Below are positions 9,244-19,028 of a stretch of DNA of 59,056 nt, piece after piece (within the stretch, counting starts at the first letter, position 1; the number at the start of each line of letters is the position of its first letter). The stretch is taken from contig CANQWY010000004.1 in NCBI GenBank assembly GCA_947627675.1, forward strand, positions 1 to 59,056. The letters are read 5' to 3'. Source of the stretch: an uncultured Bacilli bacterium (lineage in GTDB: Bacteria; Bacillota_I; Bacilli_A; RF39; UBA660). The translations under genes were made by a program, and so were the position numbers. Under the pieces are notes generated by a model. It ran no database searches. It worked only from the letters and a program-made list of their open reading frames with translations, and was not told the origin of the DNA.

Positions 9244-9885
9244 TTATTTTATTAATCTTTTTTGTTTTTCTTGTTTGTATAAATATTCTTCTATATGTAT
9301 TTGATGATAGTTTGGATCGTATTTTTGTAAGTTGTTGAAAAAATCCATCATAAGAGCATTGAAAGGTTTATATCTACTACGAGCATTTCGTATTCTAATA
9401 CTTCTTAAATGAGGATATAAATCTTCATAATAAGTAAATTTTAATTTATAATATTCTCCTTCATTGCTAATTGTCATAGAATCAGCATTTTTATAGTCAA
9501 ATGAGACACTATCATCACTAATCCAAATAATTTTTTCATTATTAAAAACTTTTTTATATAATTCACTATTTTTTAAGTCTTGATTTGCTTCAAAAATTCG
9601 TGTATATAATCTTCTTTTTTCATTAATTTCACTACATTGTGACAAATCATAATCACTTACTTGAAATACATCTCCATTCTTAAATGATTTATATAATGTA
9701 TCAAATAAATTATAAATAAACATATTTTCTTTTGTTATAAAAAAATCGTTTTCTTGATTTTTATCAAAAGAAGAAAAATATAAATCTCCGTTATCACAAT
9801 ATATTATTCCTAACTTTTTATTGCTATCTATCAAATAATAATTATAAAATTCACTATCACTTATATTATTTCTTAATATCTTCAA
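9244..9885 (-). CDS. Hypothetical protein, about 213 aa
   Basis: Runs to within a few bases of the insertion sequence. The best ribosome site is AAGAAGGTG, which suits a TTG start at 9885. An ATG two codons earlier is too close to the site, and a further in-frame start at 9921 adds 12 residues. The product is acidic to neutral, beta-rich in the first half (YYLIDSNKKLGIIYCDNGDLYFS) and helical at the end with a basic tail. No signal peptide or membrane segment. Family not recognised. Confidence 0.55.
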   Translation of the reverse strand: MKILRNNISDSEFYNYYLIDSNKKLGIIYCDNGDLYFSSFDKNQENDFFITKENMFIYNLFDTLYKSFKNGDVFQVSDYDLSQCSEINEKRRLYTRIFEANQDLKNSELYKKVFNNEKIIWISDDSVSFDYKNADSMTISNEGEYYKLKFTYYEDLYPHLRSIRIRNARSRYKPFNALMMDFFNNLQKYDPNYHQIHIEEYLYKQEKQKRLIK

Positions 9886-10021
9886 TATCATCACCTTCTT
9901 ATTGTTTTTGACAATATGCAAGTGTGTTTTCTAAATTGTCATAAATTTAGTATCAAATTCTATTGTATAAAGAACAATCGTTTGATATAATTTTCATAGG
10001 GAATATTAGTTGTTGAGTGTC

Positions 10022-10051
10022 TACCAAATCTCTTATAGAGAGGAGATTTGA
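10022..10051 (+). promoter_or_regulatory. Hairpin sequestering the ribosome site of the small toxin-like gene
   Basis: CAAATCTC (about 10025-10032) can pair with the complementary GGAGATTTG that follows 9 bases later, and the second arm contains the Shine-Dalgarno bases GAGGAG. Hiding the ribosome site in a 5' hairpin is characteristic of type I toxin mRNAs. The pairing is seen; its role is inferred. Confidence 0.55.
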
Positions 10052-10056
10052 TAAAG

Positions 10057-10149
10057 ATGAAAACTAAGACTTTTGTTATAAAAGTTCTAAAGCTCATTGC
10101 TATCATTTTATTTCTCCTTATCGTTATGATAGTAGTAATAAAAAAATGA
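10057..10149 (+). CDS. 30-residue hydrophobic peptide, candidate type I toxin
   Basis: ATG to TGA encodes M-K-T-K-T-F followed by one long hydrophobic segment of Ile, Leu, Val and Phe and a VVIKK end. A single membrane helix with lysines at both sides is the layout of Fst/TxpA/BsrG-type toxins. The Shine-Dalgarno AGAGGAG lies 12-19 bases upstream, inside a hairpin. Immediately downstream are an inverted repeat spanning the stop codon and a strong bidirectional terminator, as expected for a toxin mRNA and a convergent antitoxin RNA. It was found by reading the sequence; no homology search supports it. Confidence 0.55.
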   Translation: MKTKTFVIKVLKLIAIILFLLIVMIVVIKK

Positions 10150-10177
10150 CACTTAATTCTTCATTGAATTAAATGTC
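10147..10177. repeat. Inverted repeat overlapping the toxin-like stop codon
   Basis: GACACTTAATTC pairs with GAATTAAATGTC across a short loop. It may stabilise the 3' end of the small mRNA or be part of a convergent antisense RNA. Confidence 0.5.
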
Positions 10178-10192
10178 TAAACAATATTAATT

Positions 10193-10236
10193 GGGTAGGC
10201 ATTCAACTCGCAAAAACTGAATGTTCCCTTTTTTAT
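10193..10236. terminator. Bidirectional terminator of the candidate toxin locus
   Basis: GGGTAGGCATTCA pairs with TGAATGTTCCC around a loop, with CTTTTTTATTTT after it. Runs of A before the stem allow use in the other direction. It is much more GC-rich than its surroundings. Confidence 0.65.
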
Positions 10237-10272
10237 TTTATGCAAGTTTCCTTGACATATTCATAATAACAT

Positions 10273-10301
10273 AAAAACGACTTTTTGACAAGTCGTTTTA
10301 T
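10273..10301. terminator. Terminator downstream of tRNA-Thr
   Basis: AAAACGACTT and AAGTCGTTTTA form a stem around TTTGAC, with T-runs on both strands. It lies 36 bases past the 3' end of the minus-strand tRNA. Confidence 0.65.
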
Positions 10302-10336
10302 ATTGTTACTCGAAAAGTCCGAGTTTCCTATCAATC

Positions 10337-10412
10337 TGGTGCCGACTATAGGACTTGAACCTACAACCTACGCGTTACGAGTGCGTTGCTCTACCAATTA
10401 AGCTAAGCCGGC
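10337..10412 (-). tRNA. tRNA-Thr (anticodon CGT), CCA encoded
   Basis: On the minus strand a full cloverleaf is visible. The acceptor GCCGGCT pairs with AGTCGGC (one G-T pair), the D arm is GCTTAATTGGTAGAGC, the anticodon loop is CTCGTAA, the T arm contains GGTTCAAGTCC, and the discriminator A is followed by genomic CCA. The 3' end faces the accessory segment on the left, the usual side for an integrated island. Confidence 0.95.
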
Positions 10413-10519
10413 ATTAATTTCTTAACTAATAATAGTATAATACAATTTAGGCAATAATGTATACAATTATTTTTATATTGTGTTATAATATTTTAGTAAA
10501 ATAATAACAAGGTGATTTT

Positions 10520-11398
10520 ATGAATAAGGTTAAAAATAGAAATATAAGAATGATAATATCCTTTTTAATGATAACAATAGGTGTATTAACAGCAAGCTTT
10601 GCTCTTGAGTGCTTTTTAATACCCAATACAATTTTAGATGGTGGTATTACAGGTATATCAATTATTTTGTCAAAGATATCAATTTTTCCAATTAGTTTTC
10701 TTATAATATTATTAAATATACCATTTATATATGTGGGATATAAAAATATGGGAAAAAATTTTTTAATAAAAGCAGTATACAGCATGATAATATATTCAGT
10801 AAGTCTTCATATGTTTAATAATATAACTCCTATAACTAATCAAATGTTACTTGCAACTGTTTATGGAGGAATTTTATTAGGCGTAGGAACTGGTTTAGTA
10901 ATTCGCTTTGGCGGTTGTTTAGATGGTACTGAGTCTATTGCGATTGTAATAAGTAAGCAATTTCCAATATCTGTAGGACAAATAATTCTTTTAATAAACT
11001 TATTAATTTACTCTGTAGCAGGTATTATTTTTGGAATAGATAGAGCTTTATATTCGTTACTTACATATTTTATAACATTTAAAGTAATAGATTTCGTCTC
11101 AGAAGGTTTAGAACAAGCTAAAGCTGCCTTAATAATTACAGAACATGGTAATAATATATCTAAAGAAATATATAAACGCCTTGGAAGAACAACTACTAAA
11201 ATAGAGGGCGAAGGTCTAATATCAGGAAATAAAGAAGTTCTATATTGTGTTATGACTAGAATAGAGGTACCAGAATTAAGAAGAATTGCAGAAGAAATAG
11301 ACGATTCGGTATTTATTACTATAACTGATATATCAGAAGTGATAGGTAATCATATTAAATCAACTAAAAAAATTCATAAAGTTAATAAAAAAAGATAA
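10520..11398 (+). CDS. YitT family membrane protein (DUF2179 C-terminal domain)
   Basis: 292 residues with five to six hydrophobic helices in the first 190 (for example MIISFLMITIGVLTASFAL and GGILLGVGTGLVIRFGGCLDG, residues ~105-125). A soluble DUF2179 domain follows from about residue 200 (AALIITEHGNNISKEI, LYCVMTRIEVPELRRIAEEID). The family is a conserved membrane protein of low-GC bacteria of unsettled function. ATG follows AAGGTGAT. It is the first gene to the right of the tRNA and looks like ordinary core sequence. Confidence 0.88.
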   Translation: MNKVKNRNIRMIISFLMITIGVLTASFALECFLIPNTILDGGITGISIILSKISIFPISFLIILLNIPFIYVGYKNMGKNFLIKAVYSMIIYSVSLHMFNNITPITNQMLLATVYGGILLGVGTGLVIRFGGCLDGTESIAIVISKQFPISVGQIILLINLLIYSVAGIIFGIDRALYSLLTYFITFKVIDFVSEGLEQAKAALIITEHGNNISKEIYKRLGRTTTKIEGEGLISGNKEVLYCVMTRIEVPELRRIAEEIDDSVFITITDISEVIGNHIKSTKKIHKVNKKR

Positions 11399-11405
11399 TT
11401 TTTTA

Positions 11406-11726
11406 CTATATTAATTCAATTAAATCTTTTCTTTTTTTTAATTCTGGAAAAATATTCATTAAATCAACTAATCTACCTTTAAAGTAATCTTTTTCCTCTA
11501 TACTTTTAGAAATATTACTTATATTAATAAAAAGGACTAAATCTATTACATAGGAATTAACGAGTAATAAAATATTAGAATGTTGATATAAGTTGATATT
11601 ATTATTAATACTTTTTAATCTATCAATTGTATATTTTTTCAAATTAGTATTATTGATAATGGATGCTAGATCATATCCAATATTTAAATCATTTATATTA
11701 TCATTAATAATTTTATTTTTATCCAT
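11406..11726 (-). CDS. Hypothetical helical protein, 106 aa
   Basis: ATG is preceded by AAAGGTG. The protein is Asn/Ile-rich and helical, with a moderately hydrophobic middle (SNILLLVNSYVIDLVLFINIS) that may be buried rather than membrane-spanning. It converges on yitT with 7 bases between stops. Family not recognised. Confidence 0.55.
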   Translation of the reverse strand: MDKNKIINDNINDLNIGYDLASIINNTNLKKYTIDRLKSINNNINLYQHSNILLLVNSYVIDLVLFINISNISKSIEEKDYFKGRLVDLMNIFPELKKRKDLIELI

Positions 11727-11942
11727 AATTCACCTTTCTATATTATAAAATTAGAATATCATACAACTAAAGTACATTCAATAAATTATTTCTTATTACT
11801 GTAAAATTTTGTAAGGTATATAAATTAATTTGTTGATGTACAATAATATAGTATTACTGCTTTGTTAATTTGTTGCAAAAACAACAGATTTTTTAGAAAA
11901 TATAAAATATTATATAAACTGTATAAGATAAGGAGTGATAGT

Positions 11943-14168
11943 ATGAATAAAGCTTGGAACAATTTTGTTGAAGGAAGATGGAATACTGAAATAAATGTCA
12001 AAGATTTTATTGAAAAAAATTATATAGAATATAAAGGTAATGAAGATTTTTTAAAAAATATAAGTAGTAAAACAAAAAAAATATGGGATATATGCTCAGA
12101 TTTATTAAAAAAGGAATTAAAAGTCCATGTTTTAGATATAGACGTTGATCATATGGCTGGTATAAATGCATTTGATGCAGGATATATTGATAGAGAAAAT
12201 GAAGTAATAGTAGGTTTACAAACAGATAAACCACTAAAAAGAATAGTAAATCCGTATGGTGGTATAAGAATGGTATATGATGAACTGAAAGCTTATAATT
12301 ATACACTAAATAAAACTGTGGATAAATATCTTAAAGAATTTAGAAAAACACATAATGATGGGGTTTTTGATGCCTATACTAAAGACATAAAAATTGCTCG
12401 TCATGTAGGTCTTTTAACAGGTTTACCAGATGCTTATGGAAGAGGTAGAATAATTGGTGATTATAGAAGAGTAGCACTTTATGGAATTGATTTTTTAAAA
12501 GAGCAAAAGCAAATTGATTTAGATAATTTAGTTGGAGATATGACAGATCAATTAATAAGACAAAGAGAAGAAGTCTCAATGCAAATTAGAGCACTTGATG
12601 AAATAAAATTGATGGCTGAAAAATATGGTTTTGATATAAGCAAACCTGCCACTAATGCTAAAGAAGCTATTCAATGGACATATTTTGGATATCTTGCAGC
12701 AGTAAAAGAAAATAATGGTGCAGCAATGTCATTAGGAAGAGTAGATGCTTTCTTTGATATATATATAGAAAGAGATTTAAAAAATGGAATTATTACAGAA
12801 GAAGAAATACAAGAATTGATTGATCAGTTTGTTATAAAATTAAGGCTTGTAAGACATTTGAGAACTCCTGATTATGATGAGCTGTTTTCAGGAGATCCTA
12901 CTTGGGTTACCTGTTCAATAGCAGGATGTTATTCGGATAAATCAATGGTTACAAAAACAAGTTACAGAATATTACATACTCTAACAAATCTAGATCCATC
13001 CCCAGAACCAAACATAACAATTTTATGGAGCAATAAACTGCCACAAAACTTTAAAAATTATTGTGCTAAAATGTCAATAAAAACTGATGCAATACAATAT
13101 GAAAATGATGACTTAATGAGACCAATATATGGAAACGATTATGCTATTGCTTGTTGTGTATCCGCAATGAGACTAGGTGTTGATATGCAATTTTTTGGAG
13201 CTAGATGTAACTTGGCAAAATCTCTATTATATTCCTTAAATAGTGGTATTGATGAGGTTGAAAATATTAAAGTCTTAGATGGAATAGAACCGATAAATGA
13301 TATAATATTAGACTATGAAAAGGTAAAGAAAAATTATTTTAAAGTTCTTGAAAAAGTAGCAGAGCTATATTCTAATACTATGAATATAATTCATTACATG
13401 CATGATAAATATGCATATGAAAAAGGGCAGATGGCTTTACACGATACTAATACACATCGATATATGGCATACGGTGTCGCTGGTTTATCAGTAGTTGCTG
13501 ATTCACTTTCTGCAATAAAATATGCCAAAGTAAAACCAATAAGAAATGAAAATAATATTGCAATAGATTTTGAAATAGAAGGAGATTTTCCTAAATATGG
13601 AAATGATGATGATAGAGTTGATGATATAGCAAAAGAAGTATTAGAGACATTCTTTAATTATCTAAAAAAGCATAAAACTTACCGCGATAGTGAACCTACG
13701 ATGTCAGTACTAACAATAACTTCTAATGTTGTTTATGGTGCTAAAACAGGAGCGACTCCAGATGGGCGAAAAAAAGGAGTTGCCTTTGCCCCAGGAGCAA
13801 ATCCAATGCATCAAAGAGATAAAAATGGAGCCTTAGCCTCATTAAATTCAGTTGCTAAATTAGATTATAAATCATGTTGCCGTGACGGTATATCTAATAC
13901 ATTTTCAATAACTCCAGATGCTTTAGGACAAACTGAAGAAGAAAGAGTAACAAATTTAGTAAATATATTAGATGGCTATTTTATCCAAAATGCTCATCAT
14001 ATCAATGTTAATGTTTTAAATAGAGAAACTTTAATAGATGCAATGAATAATCCTGAAAAATATCCATTATTAACAATTAGAGTATCAGGTTATGCAGTAA
14101 GATTTAATAGATTAACTAGAAAACAGCAAGAAGAAGTTATTAATAGAACATTCCATGAGAAGATATAA
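11943..14168 (+). CDS. pflB: Pyruvate formate-lyase (formate C-acetyltransferase)
   Basis: Converts pyruvate and CoA to acetyl-CoA and formate by a glycyl-radical mechanism in anaerobic fermentation. 741 residues from ATG at 11943, which has AAGGAGTG 8 bases upstream; the longer frame from 11862 has no site. Key residues are seen: the adjacent cysteines in [11 protein letters not shown] (about residue 403), [10 protein letters not shown], and the glycyl-radical site RVSGYAVRF near the C terminus. pflA follows with one base between stop and start. A short inverted repeat TGTTGCAAAAACAACA at 11871-11886 in the leader could be an operator. Confidence 0.97.
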   Translation: MNKAWNNFVEGRWNTEINVKDFIEKNYIEYKGNEDFLKNISSKTKKIWDICSDLLKKELKVHVLDIDVDHMAGINAFDAGYIDRENEVIVGLQTDKPLKRIVNPYGGIRMVYDELKAYNYTLNKTVDKYLKEFRKTHNDGVFDAYTKDIKIARHVGLLTGLPDAYGRGRIIGDYRRVALYGIDFLKEQKQIDLDNLVGDMTDQLIRQREEVSMQIRALDEIKLMAEKYGFDISKPATNAKEAIQWTYFGYLAAVKENNGAAMSLGRVDAFFDIYIERDLKNGIITEEEIQELIDQFVIKLRLVRHLRTPDYDELFSGDPTWVTCSIAGCYSDKSMVTKTSYRILHTLTNLDPSPEPNITILWSNKLPQNFKNYCAKMSIKTDAIQYENDDLMRPIYGNDYAIACCVSAMRLGVDMQFFGARCNLAKSLLYSLNSGIDEVENIKVLDGIEPINDIILDYEKVKKNYFKVLEKVAELYSNTMNIIHYMHDKYAYEKGQMALHDTNTHRYMAYGVAGLSVVADSLSAIKYAKVKPIRNENNIAIDFEIEGDFPKYGNDDDRVDDIAKEVLETFFNYLKKHKTYRDSEPTMSVLTITSNVVYGAKTGATPDGRKKGVAFAPGANPMHQRDKNGALASLNSVAKLDYKSCCRDGISNTFSITPDALGQTEEERVTNLVNILDGYFIQNAHHINVNVLNRETLIDAMNNPEKYPLLTIRVSGYAVRFNRLTRKQQEEVINRTFHEKI

Positions 14169-14169
14169 T

Positions 14170-14889
14170 ATGATTAAAGGTAGCATTAATTCAATAGAAA
14201 GTCTTGGTCTTGTAGATGGCCCTGGAATAAGAACAGTTGTGTTTTTAAATGGTTGTTCATTAAGATGTAAATATTGTCATAATCCAGAAATGTGGCAAAA
14301 AAAAGATTTTAATATTACTCCAAAAGAATTAGTAGAAAAAATAAAAAGATTTAAGCCGTATTATAAAAGTACTGGTGGAGTTACTTTTTCTGGAGGCGAG
14401 CCACTCCTTCAACCTGAATTTCTAATTGAGACAGCTCGTCTTTTAAAAAAAGAAAACATCAATATTGCTATTGATACTGCAGGAGTTGGGAATGGAGACT
14501 ATAGTGAAATATTAAAATTAGTTGATTTAGTAATTTTAGATATAAAACATACTGATAATAATAAATATAAGATATTAACAGGAAAAAATATTGACTTAGT
14601 AGAAAATTTCATATCTGAATTAAACAAAAGTAATAAAAAAGTATGGATAAGGCAAGTAATTATTCCTGATTTCAATGATAATATTGATTATATTGAATCA
14701 TTAGTGAAATATTTAAAAAAAATTAAAAATATAGAGAGAGTAGATTTTTTGCCCTATCATAGATTGGGAAGAGAAAAATATATTTCACTAAAAATACCAT
14801 ATCCATATGAAGAGAAAAAGGATATGGATAAAAATAAATGTAATGAATTATACCAAATTTTTTTAGAAAAACAAAAAAGTTCAAAATGA
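14170..14889 (+). CDS. pflA: Pyruvate formate-lyase activating enzyme (radical SAM)
   Basis: Installs the glycyl radical on PflB using S-adenosylmethionine and a 4Fe-4S cluster. The CxxxCxxC motif is in GCSLRCKYCHNPEMW (residues ~25-40), followed by the glycine-rich GGVTFSGGEPLLQPEF. 239 residues from ATG at 14170; an ATG at 14155 inside pflB is in frame but lacks a ribosome site. Start and pflB stop are one base apart, so the two are translationally coupled. Length and neighbour are standard. Confidence 0.96.
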   Translation: MIKGSINSIESLGLVDGPGIRTVVFLNGCSLRCKYCHNPEMWQKKDFNITPKELVEKIKRFKPYYKSTGGVTFSGGEPLLQPEFLIETARLLKKENINIAIDTAGVGNGDYSEILKLVDLVILDIKHTDNNKYKILTGKNIDLVENFISELNKSNKKVWIRQVIIPDFNDNIDYIESLVKYLKKIKNIERVDFLPYHRLGREKYISLKIPYPYEEKKDMDKNKCNELYQIFLEKQKSSK

Positions 14890-14899
14890 ACTTTTTTAA
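14873..14899. terminator. Bidirectional terminator between pflA and the LRR gene
   Basis: AAAAAAGTTC and GAACTTTTTT form a perfect stem around a four- to five-base loop. It overlaps the 3' ends of both convergent genes. Confidence 0.75.
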
Positions 14900-15543
14900 T
14901 TTAACCATTTTTCTATATAGTAACCAATATCAGATAAAATCATAATTTTAAAATTACATTTCATAAAATAGTTTTTATAATCAAAATATTGTCTTTTACT
15001 AATAACAAGGTTCTTAATATTTAAATTATTTACACCATCAAAATTTTCAACTATACAATTACTGACATCTAAAGAAATTAAATTTAATGAAGAAAATTGT
15101 TTAATATCAGAAATTAAAATATTAGATAAATATATTCTTTTTATATTAATAATTTTATTGATATATGAGATATTAAATTTTTTACATTTATAAATTTTTA
15201 TACTTTTGATATTAGTTAATTTATTAAGATTTTCTACATTTTTACTAAATGTACAATTTCTAAATATAATATTTTCTAAACATACAATTTGAGAAATTAT
15301 ATTGATGGAGTTATTAGTTACTAAGGTATTACAAATTTCTAAATATTTTAAATTTTTAAATTGTTTTAAATCTTGAAAAGAAATTATTTGTCTTTTTCCA
15401 TCAAAATCTTTACCATCTATTGTAAGAGATTCAACTAATAATAAATCACTAATTAATATATCGTCTATCTTCTTTGAAAAAGCATCAACTAAAAAATCTT
15501 TAATAGAATCTGTTATTATTTGCAAATTACCACATTCTTTCAC
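14896..15543 (-). CDS. Leucine-rich-repeat-like protein
   Basis: Repeats of about 20-22 residues with the pattern LxxLxIxxC/N are visible, for example LKYLEICNTLV, LENIIFRNCTF, IKSIKIYKCKKF, LISLDVSNCIVE and IKNLVISKRQ. This suggests a solenoid for protein binding. No signal peptide in the short form, so probably cytoplasmic. The start is uncertain. A TATAAT sits at about 15555-15560, so I prefer GTG at 15543 or TTG at 15525 over the TTG at 15594, which has no ribosome site. Cysteine content is high. Partner unknown. Confidence 0.6.
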   Translation of the reverse strand: MKECGNLQIITDSIKDFLVDAFSKKIDDILISDLLLVESLTIDGKDFDGKRQIISFQDLKQFKNLKYLEICNTLVTNNSINIISQIVCLENIIFRNCTFSKNVENLNKLTNIKSIKIYKCKKFNISYINKIINIKRIYLSNILISDIKQFSSLNLISLDVSNCIVENFDGVNNLNIKNLVISKRQYFDYKNYFMKCNFKIMILSDIGYYIEKWLN

Positions 15544-15796
15544 ATCACTTATATTATACACGTTAATAGAAAGGAAATAAATTAATTTATGCAAAAGAAT
15601 GTAAAGTTATGTTAAATTATAATGAAATATATTTAAATAATTATTTTGTTTGTAAGAATTAAGTTTAATAATATTTTAAAGAATAAATTATTAGATTTAA
15701 TAAGATATTTTTTAATAATTTTATAACTAGAATTTATATATAATATATTAAAGTTATTTAGTTTAATATGCAAATATAAAAAATATAACTTTTTAA

Positions 15797-17593
15797 TTAT
15801 ATAATAATTTTAATATTATACTCTTCAATCCACAAATCAAATTGATATAGATAGGCAATTAATTGTGGTTTTGTCATTAACTGTCCAAACCATGGCAATA
15901 AGTCATCAGTATTGTCACTTAATAATTTATTTATTTCATCAATATTAAATATTTTATATAGATAACTATTTTTGTTTTCAAGTCTTTTTTTAAGTAATTT
16001 TGTAACTTCATTTAAGAAATATGGATGATGAGTTTTAGGATATGGATTTTTTTTCCTATATAGTACATCATTTGGAATTATATCTTTAAAAGCTTCTCTT
16101 AATAAATATTTTTCAGTGTTATCATGATATTTATATGAAAATGGTATATTCCATAAATATTCGATTAATTTTGTATCAGCAAATGGTACTCTTGCTTCAA
16201 TAGTCGCACCCATTGTCATTCTATCTTTACGATCAAGAAGAGTAGTCATAAAGTGGGTCATATTAACATAAAATAATTTTTTATATTTATCTTTTCTATC
16301 TTTCCAAGATAATTCTTTAATCATTTTATTATATTCTTTTCTTATTATTTTTTCTAAATTGATATTGATGTTTTTATTAAGTAATTTTTGACGATATTCT
16401 AAATTATTAATCCAAGGGAAATATTTTTTATCATTTAATTCCTCTCGATAAAACCAAGGATATCCCCCAAATATTTCATCAGCACATTCTCCACTTAATA
16501 TAACTTTATATTCTTTAGATATTTGTTTAGAAAACCATAAGAGTGATGATTCTATATCAGTCATACCAGGATATTCTCTTGCTTCTAAACATTCTTTTAA
16601 TAAAGTTACAACATTTTCTTGAGTAATTACTTTGTAGTGGTGATTTGTATGATAAGTTTTACTCATTAAGTCAATATAATGTTCATCTAATGAAACAGTA
16701 AAATCAGTTTTTTTAAAATATTTATCATTATCCTCATAATCGATAGAATATGTTGTTAATTGCGTATCCATATTTTGAGCTACTACAGCTGATATAATAC
16801 TGGAATCTAGTCCGCCACTTAATAATGTTGCAATAGGAACATCTGATACCATCTGGTTCTTTATTGAATTAGTCAGCAAATTCTTTACTTTATATTTAGC
16901 TTCATCAAAACTATCATTACATTTTTTACTCTTTAAATTCCAATATCTTTTAATTTTAATTTTACCATTTTTATATTTTAAATAGTGAGCTGGACGAAGC
17001 TCATATATATCTTTAAATATACCACTACCAACTTTTTTTGAAGGTCCTAAGGCTAATATTTCAGCAAGTTCTTTTTTAGTTAAAATAGGCTCAATAACTT
17101 TACTTTCTAAAATAGGTTTAATCATTGAAGAAAAGATAAAATTCTGTTTCTTATGACAGTAGTATAATGGTTTTATTCCGAAACGGTCGCGTCCTAAAAA
17201 AATTTCTTTACTTTTTTTATTGTATATTCCAAAGGCGTATATTCCTTCTAATTTTTTCAATATGTTTTCTTTGTAGTAAACATATCCTTTTAACAAAATT
17301 TCAGTATCACTTGCCGTGTTAAATTTAAAACCTTTTTGAATTAAATCCTTTTTTATCTCATCAGAATTATATAATTCCCCATTATAAACTATTATATAGT
17401 CCTCATACTCCATCGGCTGATTTCCATTTTCTAAATCAATAATCGCTAGTCTTTTATGCCCTAATAATAAATGATCACTAAAATAATATCCAGTATGATC
17501 CTTTCCACGGCAGGACATTAAGTTAAGCATATCTTTAAATTTATTTTGCTCAAGTTTTTCTTTTTGGTTGCTCCACCCAAGTATTGAACACAT
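15797..17593 (-). CDS. asnB: Asparagine synthetase (glutamine-hydrolysing)
   Basis: ATP-dependent conversion of aspartate to asparagine with glutamine as nitrogen donor. The start at 17593 gives MCSILGW, placing the class II glutaminase cysteine at residue 2 as required, after GGGTGAT; a longer frame upstream would bury it. The glutaminase domain (about 1-200) has RGKDHTGYYF and GHKRLAIID. The synthetase domain has the PP-loop LLSGGLDSSIIS (about 255) and ECADEIFGGYPWF. 598 residues, near the family norm. Divergent from dpaA with 90 bases between. Confidence 0.95.
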   Translation of the reverse strand: MCSILGWSNQKEKLEQNKFKDMLNLMSCRGKDHTGYYFSDHLLLGHKRLAIIDLENGNQPMEYEDYIIVYNGELYNSDEIKKDLIQKGFKFNTASDTEILLKGYVYYKENILKKLEGIYAFGIYNKKSKEIFLGRDRFGIKPLYYCHKKQNFIFSSMIKPILESKVIEPILTKKELAEILALGPSKKVGSGIFKDIYELRPAHYLKYKNGKIKIKRYWNLKSKKCNDSFDEAKYKVKNLLTNSIKNQMVSDVPIATLLSGGLDSSIISAVVAQNMDTQLTTYSIDYEDNDKYFKKTDFTVSLDEHYIDLMSKTYHTNHHYKVITQENVVTLLKECLEAREYPGMTDIESSLLWFSKQISKEYKVILSGECADEIFGGYPWFYREELNDKKYFPWINNLEYRQKLLNKNININLEKIIRKEYNKMIKELSWKDRKDKYKKLFYVNMTHFMTTLLDRKDRMTMGATIEARVPFADTKLIEYLWNIPFSYKYHDNTEKYLLREAFKDIIPNDVLYRKKNPYPKTHHPYFLNEVTKLLKKRLENKNSYLYKIFNIDEINKLLSDNTDDLLPWFGQLMTKPQLIAYLYQFDLWIEEYNIKIII

Positions 17594-17683
17594 ATTATCA
17601 CCCGATAATATTTTATGAATATAAGAAAAAAGAGTCACAAAAAGTTTAATAGTTAATATGATATAGATGAATGGAGGATTTTT

Positions 17684-18400
17684 ATGCATGTATTGCTTTG
17701 GGGACAAGATCCTAGATATCAAGCATTAAGTAAAGAACTAGGAAAGAAATATAGTCTTGATATGGCTTGTGACTTAAATATAGATATAAAAAAATATGAT
17801 ATTATTATTTTACCAATGAAAGGGGTTAATGATAATAAATTTTTAGAATTATTAAAAGAGAGTAAGGAAACTGTTACTATATATACTGGCATAATAGGAA
17901 ATTTAAAACAAGTTAATCGCAATGTAGTTAGTTTTTTAGATGATGAAGAGATAAGAAGTAAAAATGATGATATAACTGTTGCAGGAATTATTGATTATTT
18001 AAAAAAGTTTGATTATCAAAAAATATGTATATTAGGTTTTGGGCATATAGGTCGTAAACTTTATAATAAATTAAATGATAAAGATGTTATGGTAGGGATA
18101 ATTTTAGATAGTGATAAGAAAGAATTAGGAGAAAATAGTTTTTATACAACTGACACTGAAAAGATGATAAATAATTTTAGTGAGGCAGATATAATTATCA
18201 ATACAGTTCCACTAAATATTATAGATAGTAAAATAGCTGAAAATCTACATACACCTATTTTAGATATTGCTTCTTATCCACATGGAATTGATAATGCTAT
18301 AGTAAGTAAAAATAAATTAGATTACTATTTATACTTAGGTATTCCAGGAAAATATGATCCTGAAACAGCTGGGAAAATCCTTTTAAAAAAATTTTTATGA
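17684..18400 (+). CDS. dpaA: Dipicolinate synthase subunit A
   Basis: Makes dipicolinic acid, the calcium chelator of the endospore core, in the mother cell together with DpaB. 238 residues. The N-terminal domain opens HVLLWGQDPRYQALSKEL, the Rossmann site is ICILGFGHIGRKL (about residues 117-129), and the end GKYDPETAGKILLKKFL is typical of the family. It is about 50 residues shorter than the B. subtilis protein. ATG follows TGGAGG. dpaB starts 9 bases after the stop. It is strong evidence that the organism forms spores or did so recently. Confidence 0.9.
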   Translation: MHVLLWGQDPRYQALSKELGKKYSLDMACDLNIDIKKYDIIILPMKGVNDNKFLELLKESKETVTIYTGIIGNLKQVNRNVVSFLDDEEIRSKNDDITVAGIIDYLKKFDYQKICILGFGHIGRKLYNKLNDKDVMVGIILDSDKKELGENSFYTTDTEKMINNFSEADIIINTVPLNIIDSKIAENLHTPILDIASYPHGIDNAIVSKNKLDYYLYLGIPGKYDPETAGKILLKKFL

Positions 18401-18408
18401 GGTGAAAT

Positions 18409-18996
18409 GTGAAAATTGGTTTTGGAATAACGTCATCTTTTTGTACGTTTGATAAGATATTAATTTATTTATGTCAATTAAAAGATTTAGGGTATGATAT
18501 ATATCCTGTTGTATCTCCTAATATTATTGGTAGTGAAACAAGATTTGGTAAAGGTAATGATTTTATTGATAAAGTCGAAAAAATTACTGAAAAGAAAGTT
18601 ATTAAAGATATTATAGGTGCTGAGACTTTTGGTCCAAAAAATAAAATGGATTTAATGGTAGTAATGCCTGCTACTGGTAATTTTCTAGCAAAAATGGCTA
18701 ATGGAATTACTGATAATCCAGTAAATTTAGCAGTAAAAGCTACTCTTAGAAATCAAAGTCCTATTGTTATTGCTGTTTCAACTAATGATGGTTTAGGATT
18801 AAATGGTGAAAATATAATGAAGTTATATAATAATAAAAATGTTTATTTTGTACCATTTGGTCAAGATGATTATGAAAATAAACCTAACTCTTTAATTGCT
18901 CATTATGATTTGATTGTTCCTACTATAGAAGAGGCTTTACAAAGTAAACAAATACAACCTGTTTTAAAAGAATATGTTAAAGTAAAGAAAATATAA
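18409..18996 (+). CDS. dpaB: Dipicolinate synthase subunit B (flavoprotein)
   Basis: GTG start after GAGGTGAAAT. 195 residues of the flavoprotein fold: GFGITSSFCTFDKIL at the N terminus, ETFGPKNKMDLMVVMPATGN in the middle and TNDGLGLNGENIMKL, all characteristic of SpoVFB. It acts with DpaA to convert dihydroxy-tetrahydrodipicolinate to dipicolinate during sporulation. In B. subtilis the pair is followed by asd and dapG; here the two genes end at a terminator. Confidence 0.92.
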   Translation: MKIGFGITSSFCTFDKILIYLCQLKDLGYDIYPVVSPNIIGSETRFGKGNDFIDKVEKITEKKVIKDIIGAETFGPKNKMDLMVVMPATGNFLAKMANGITDNPVNLAVKATLRNQSPIVIAVSTNDGLGLNGENIMKLYNNKNVYFVPFGQDDYENKPNSLIAHYDLIVPTIEEALQSKQIQPVLKEYVKVKKI

Positions 18997-19028
18997 GCAA
19001 ATAAATAAGAAAATATTTATTTGTTTTT
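18994..19028 (+). terminator. Terminator of dpaAB
   Basis: AAGCAAATAAATA and TATTTATTTG pair around a short loop and are followed by TTTTTTT. Confidence 0.75.

Noticed and set aside
11862-11942. A 27-residue N-terminal extension of pyruvate formate-lyase.
   Set aside because: The internal ATG at 11943 has a strong ribosome site and starts at the family N terminus; the upstream start has none.
17594-17722. A hydrophobic leader before asparagine synthetase.
   Set aside because: It would displace the essential cysteine from position 2; the ATG at 17593 has its own ribosome site.
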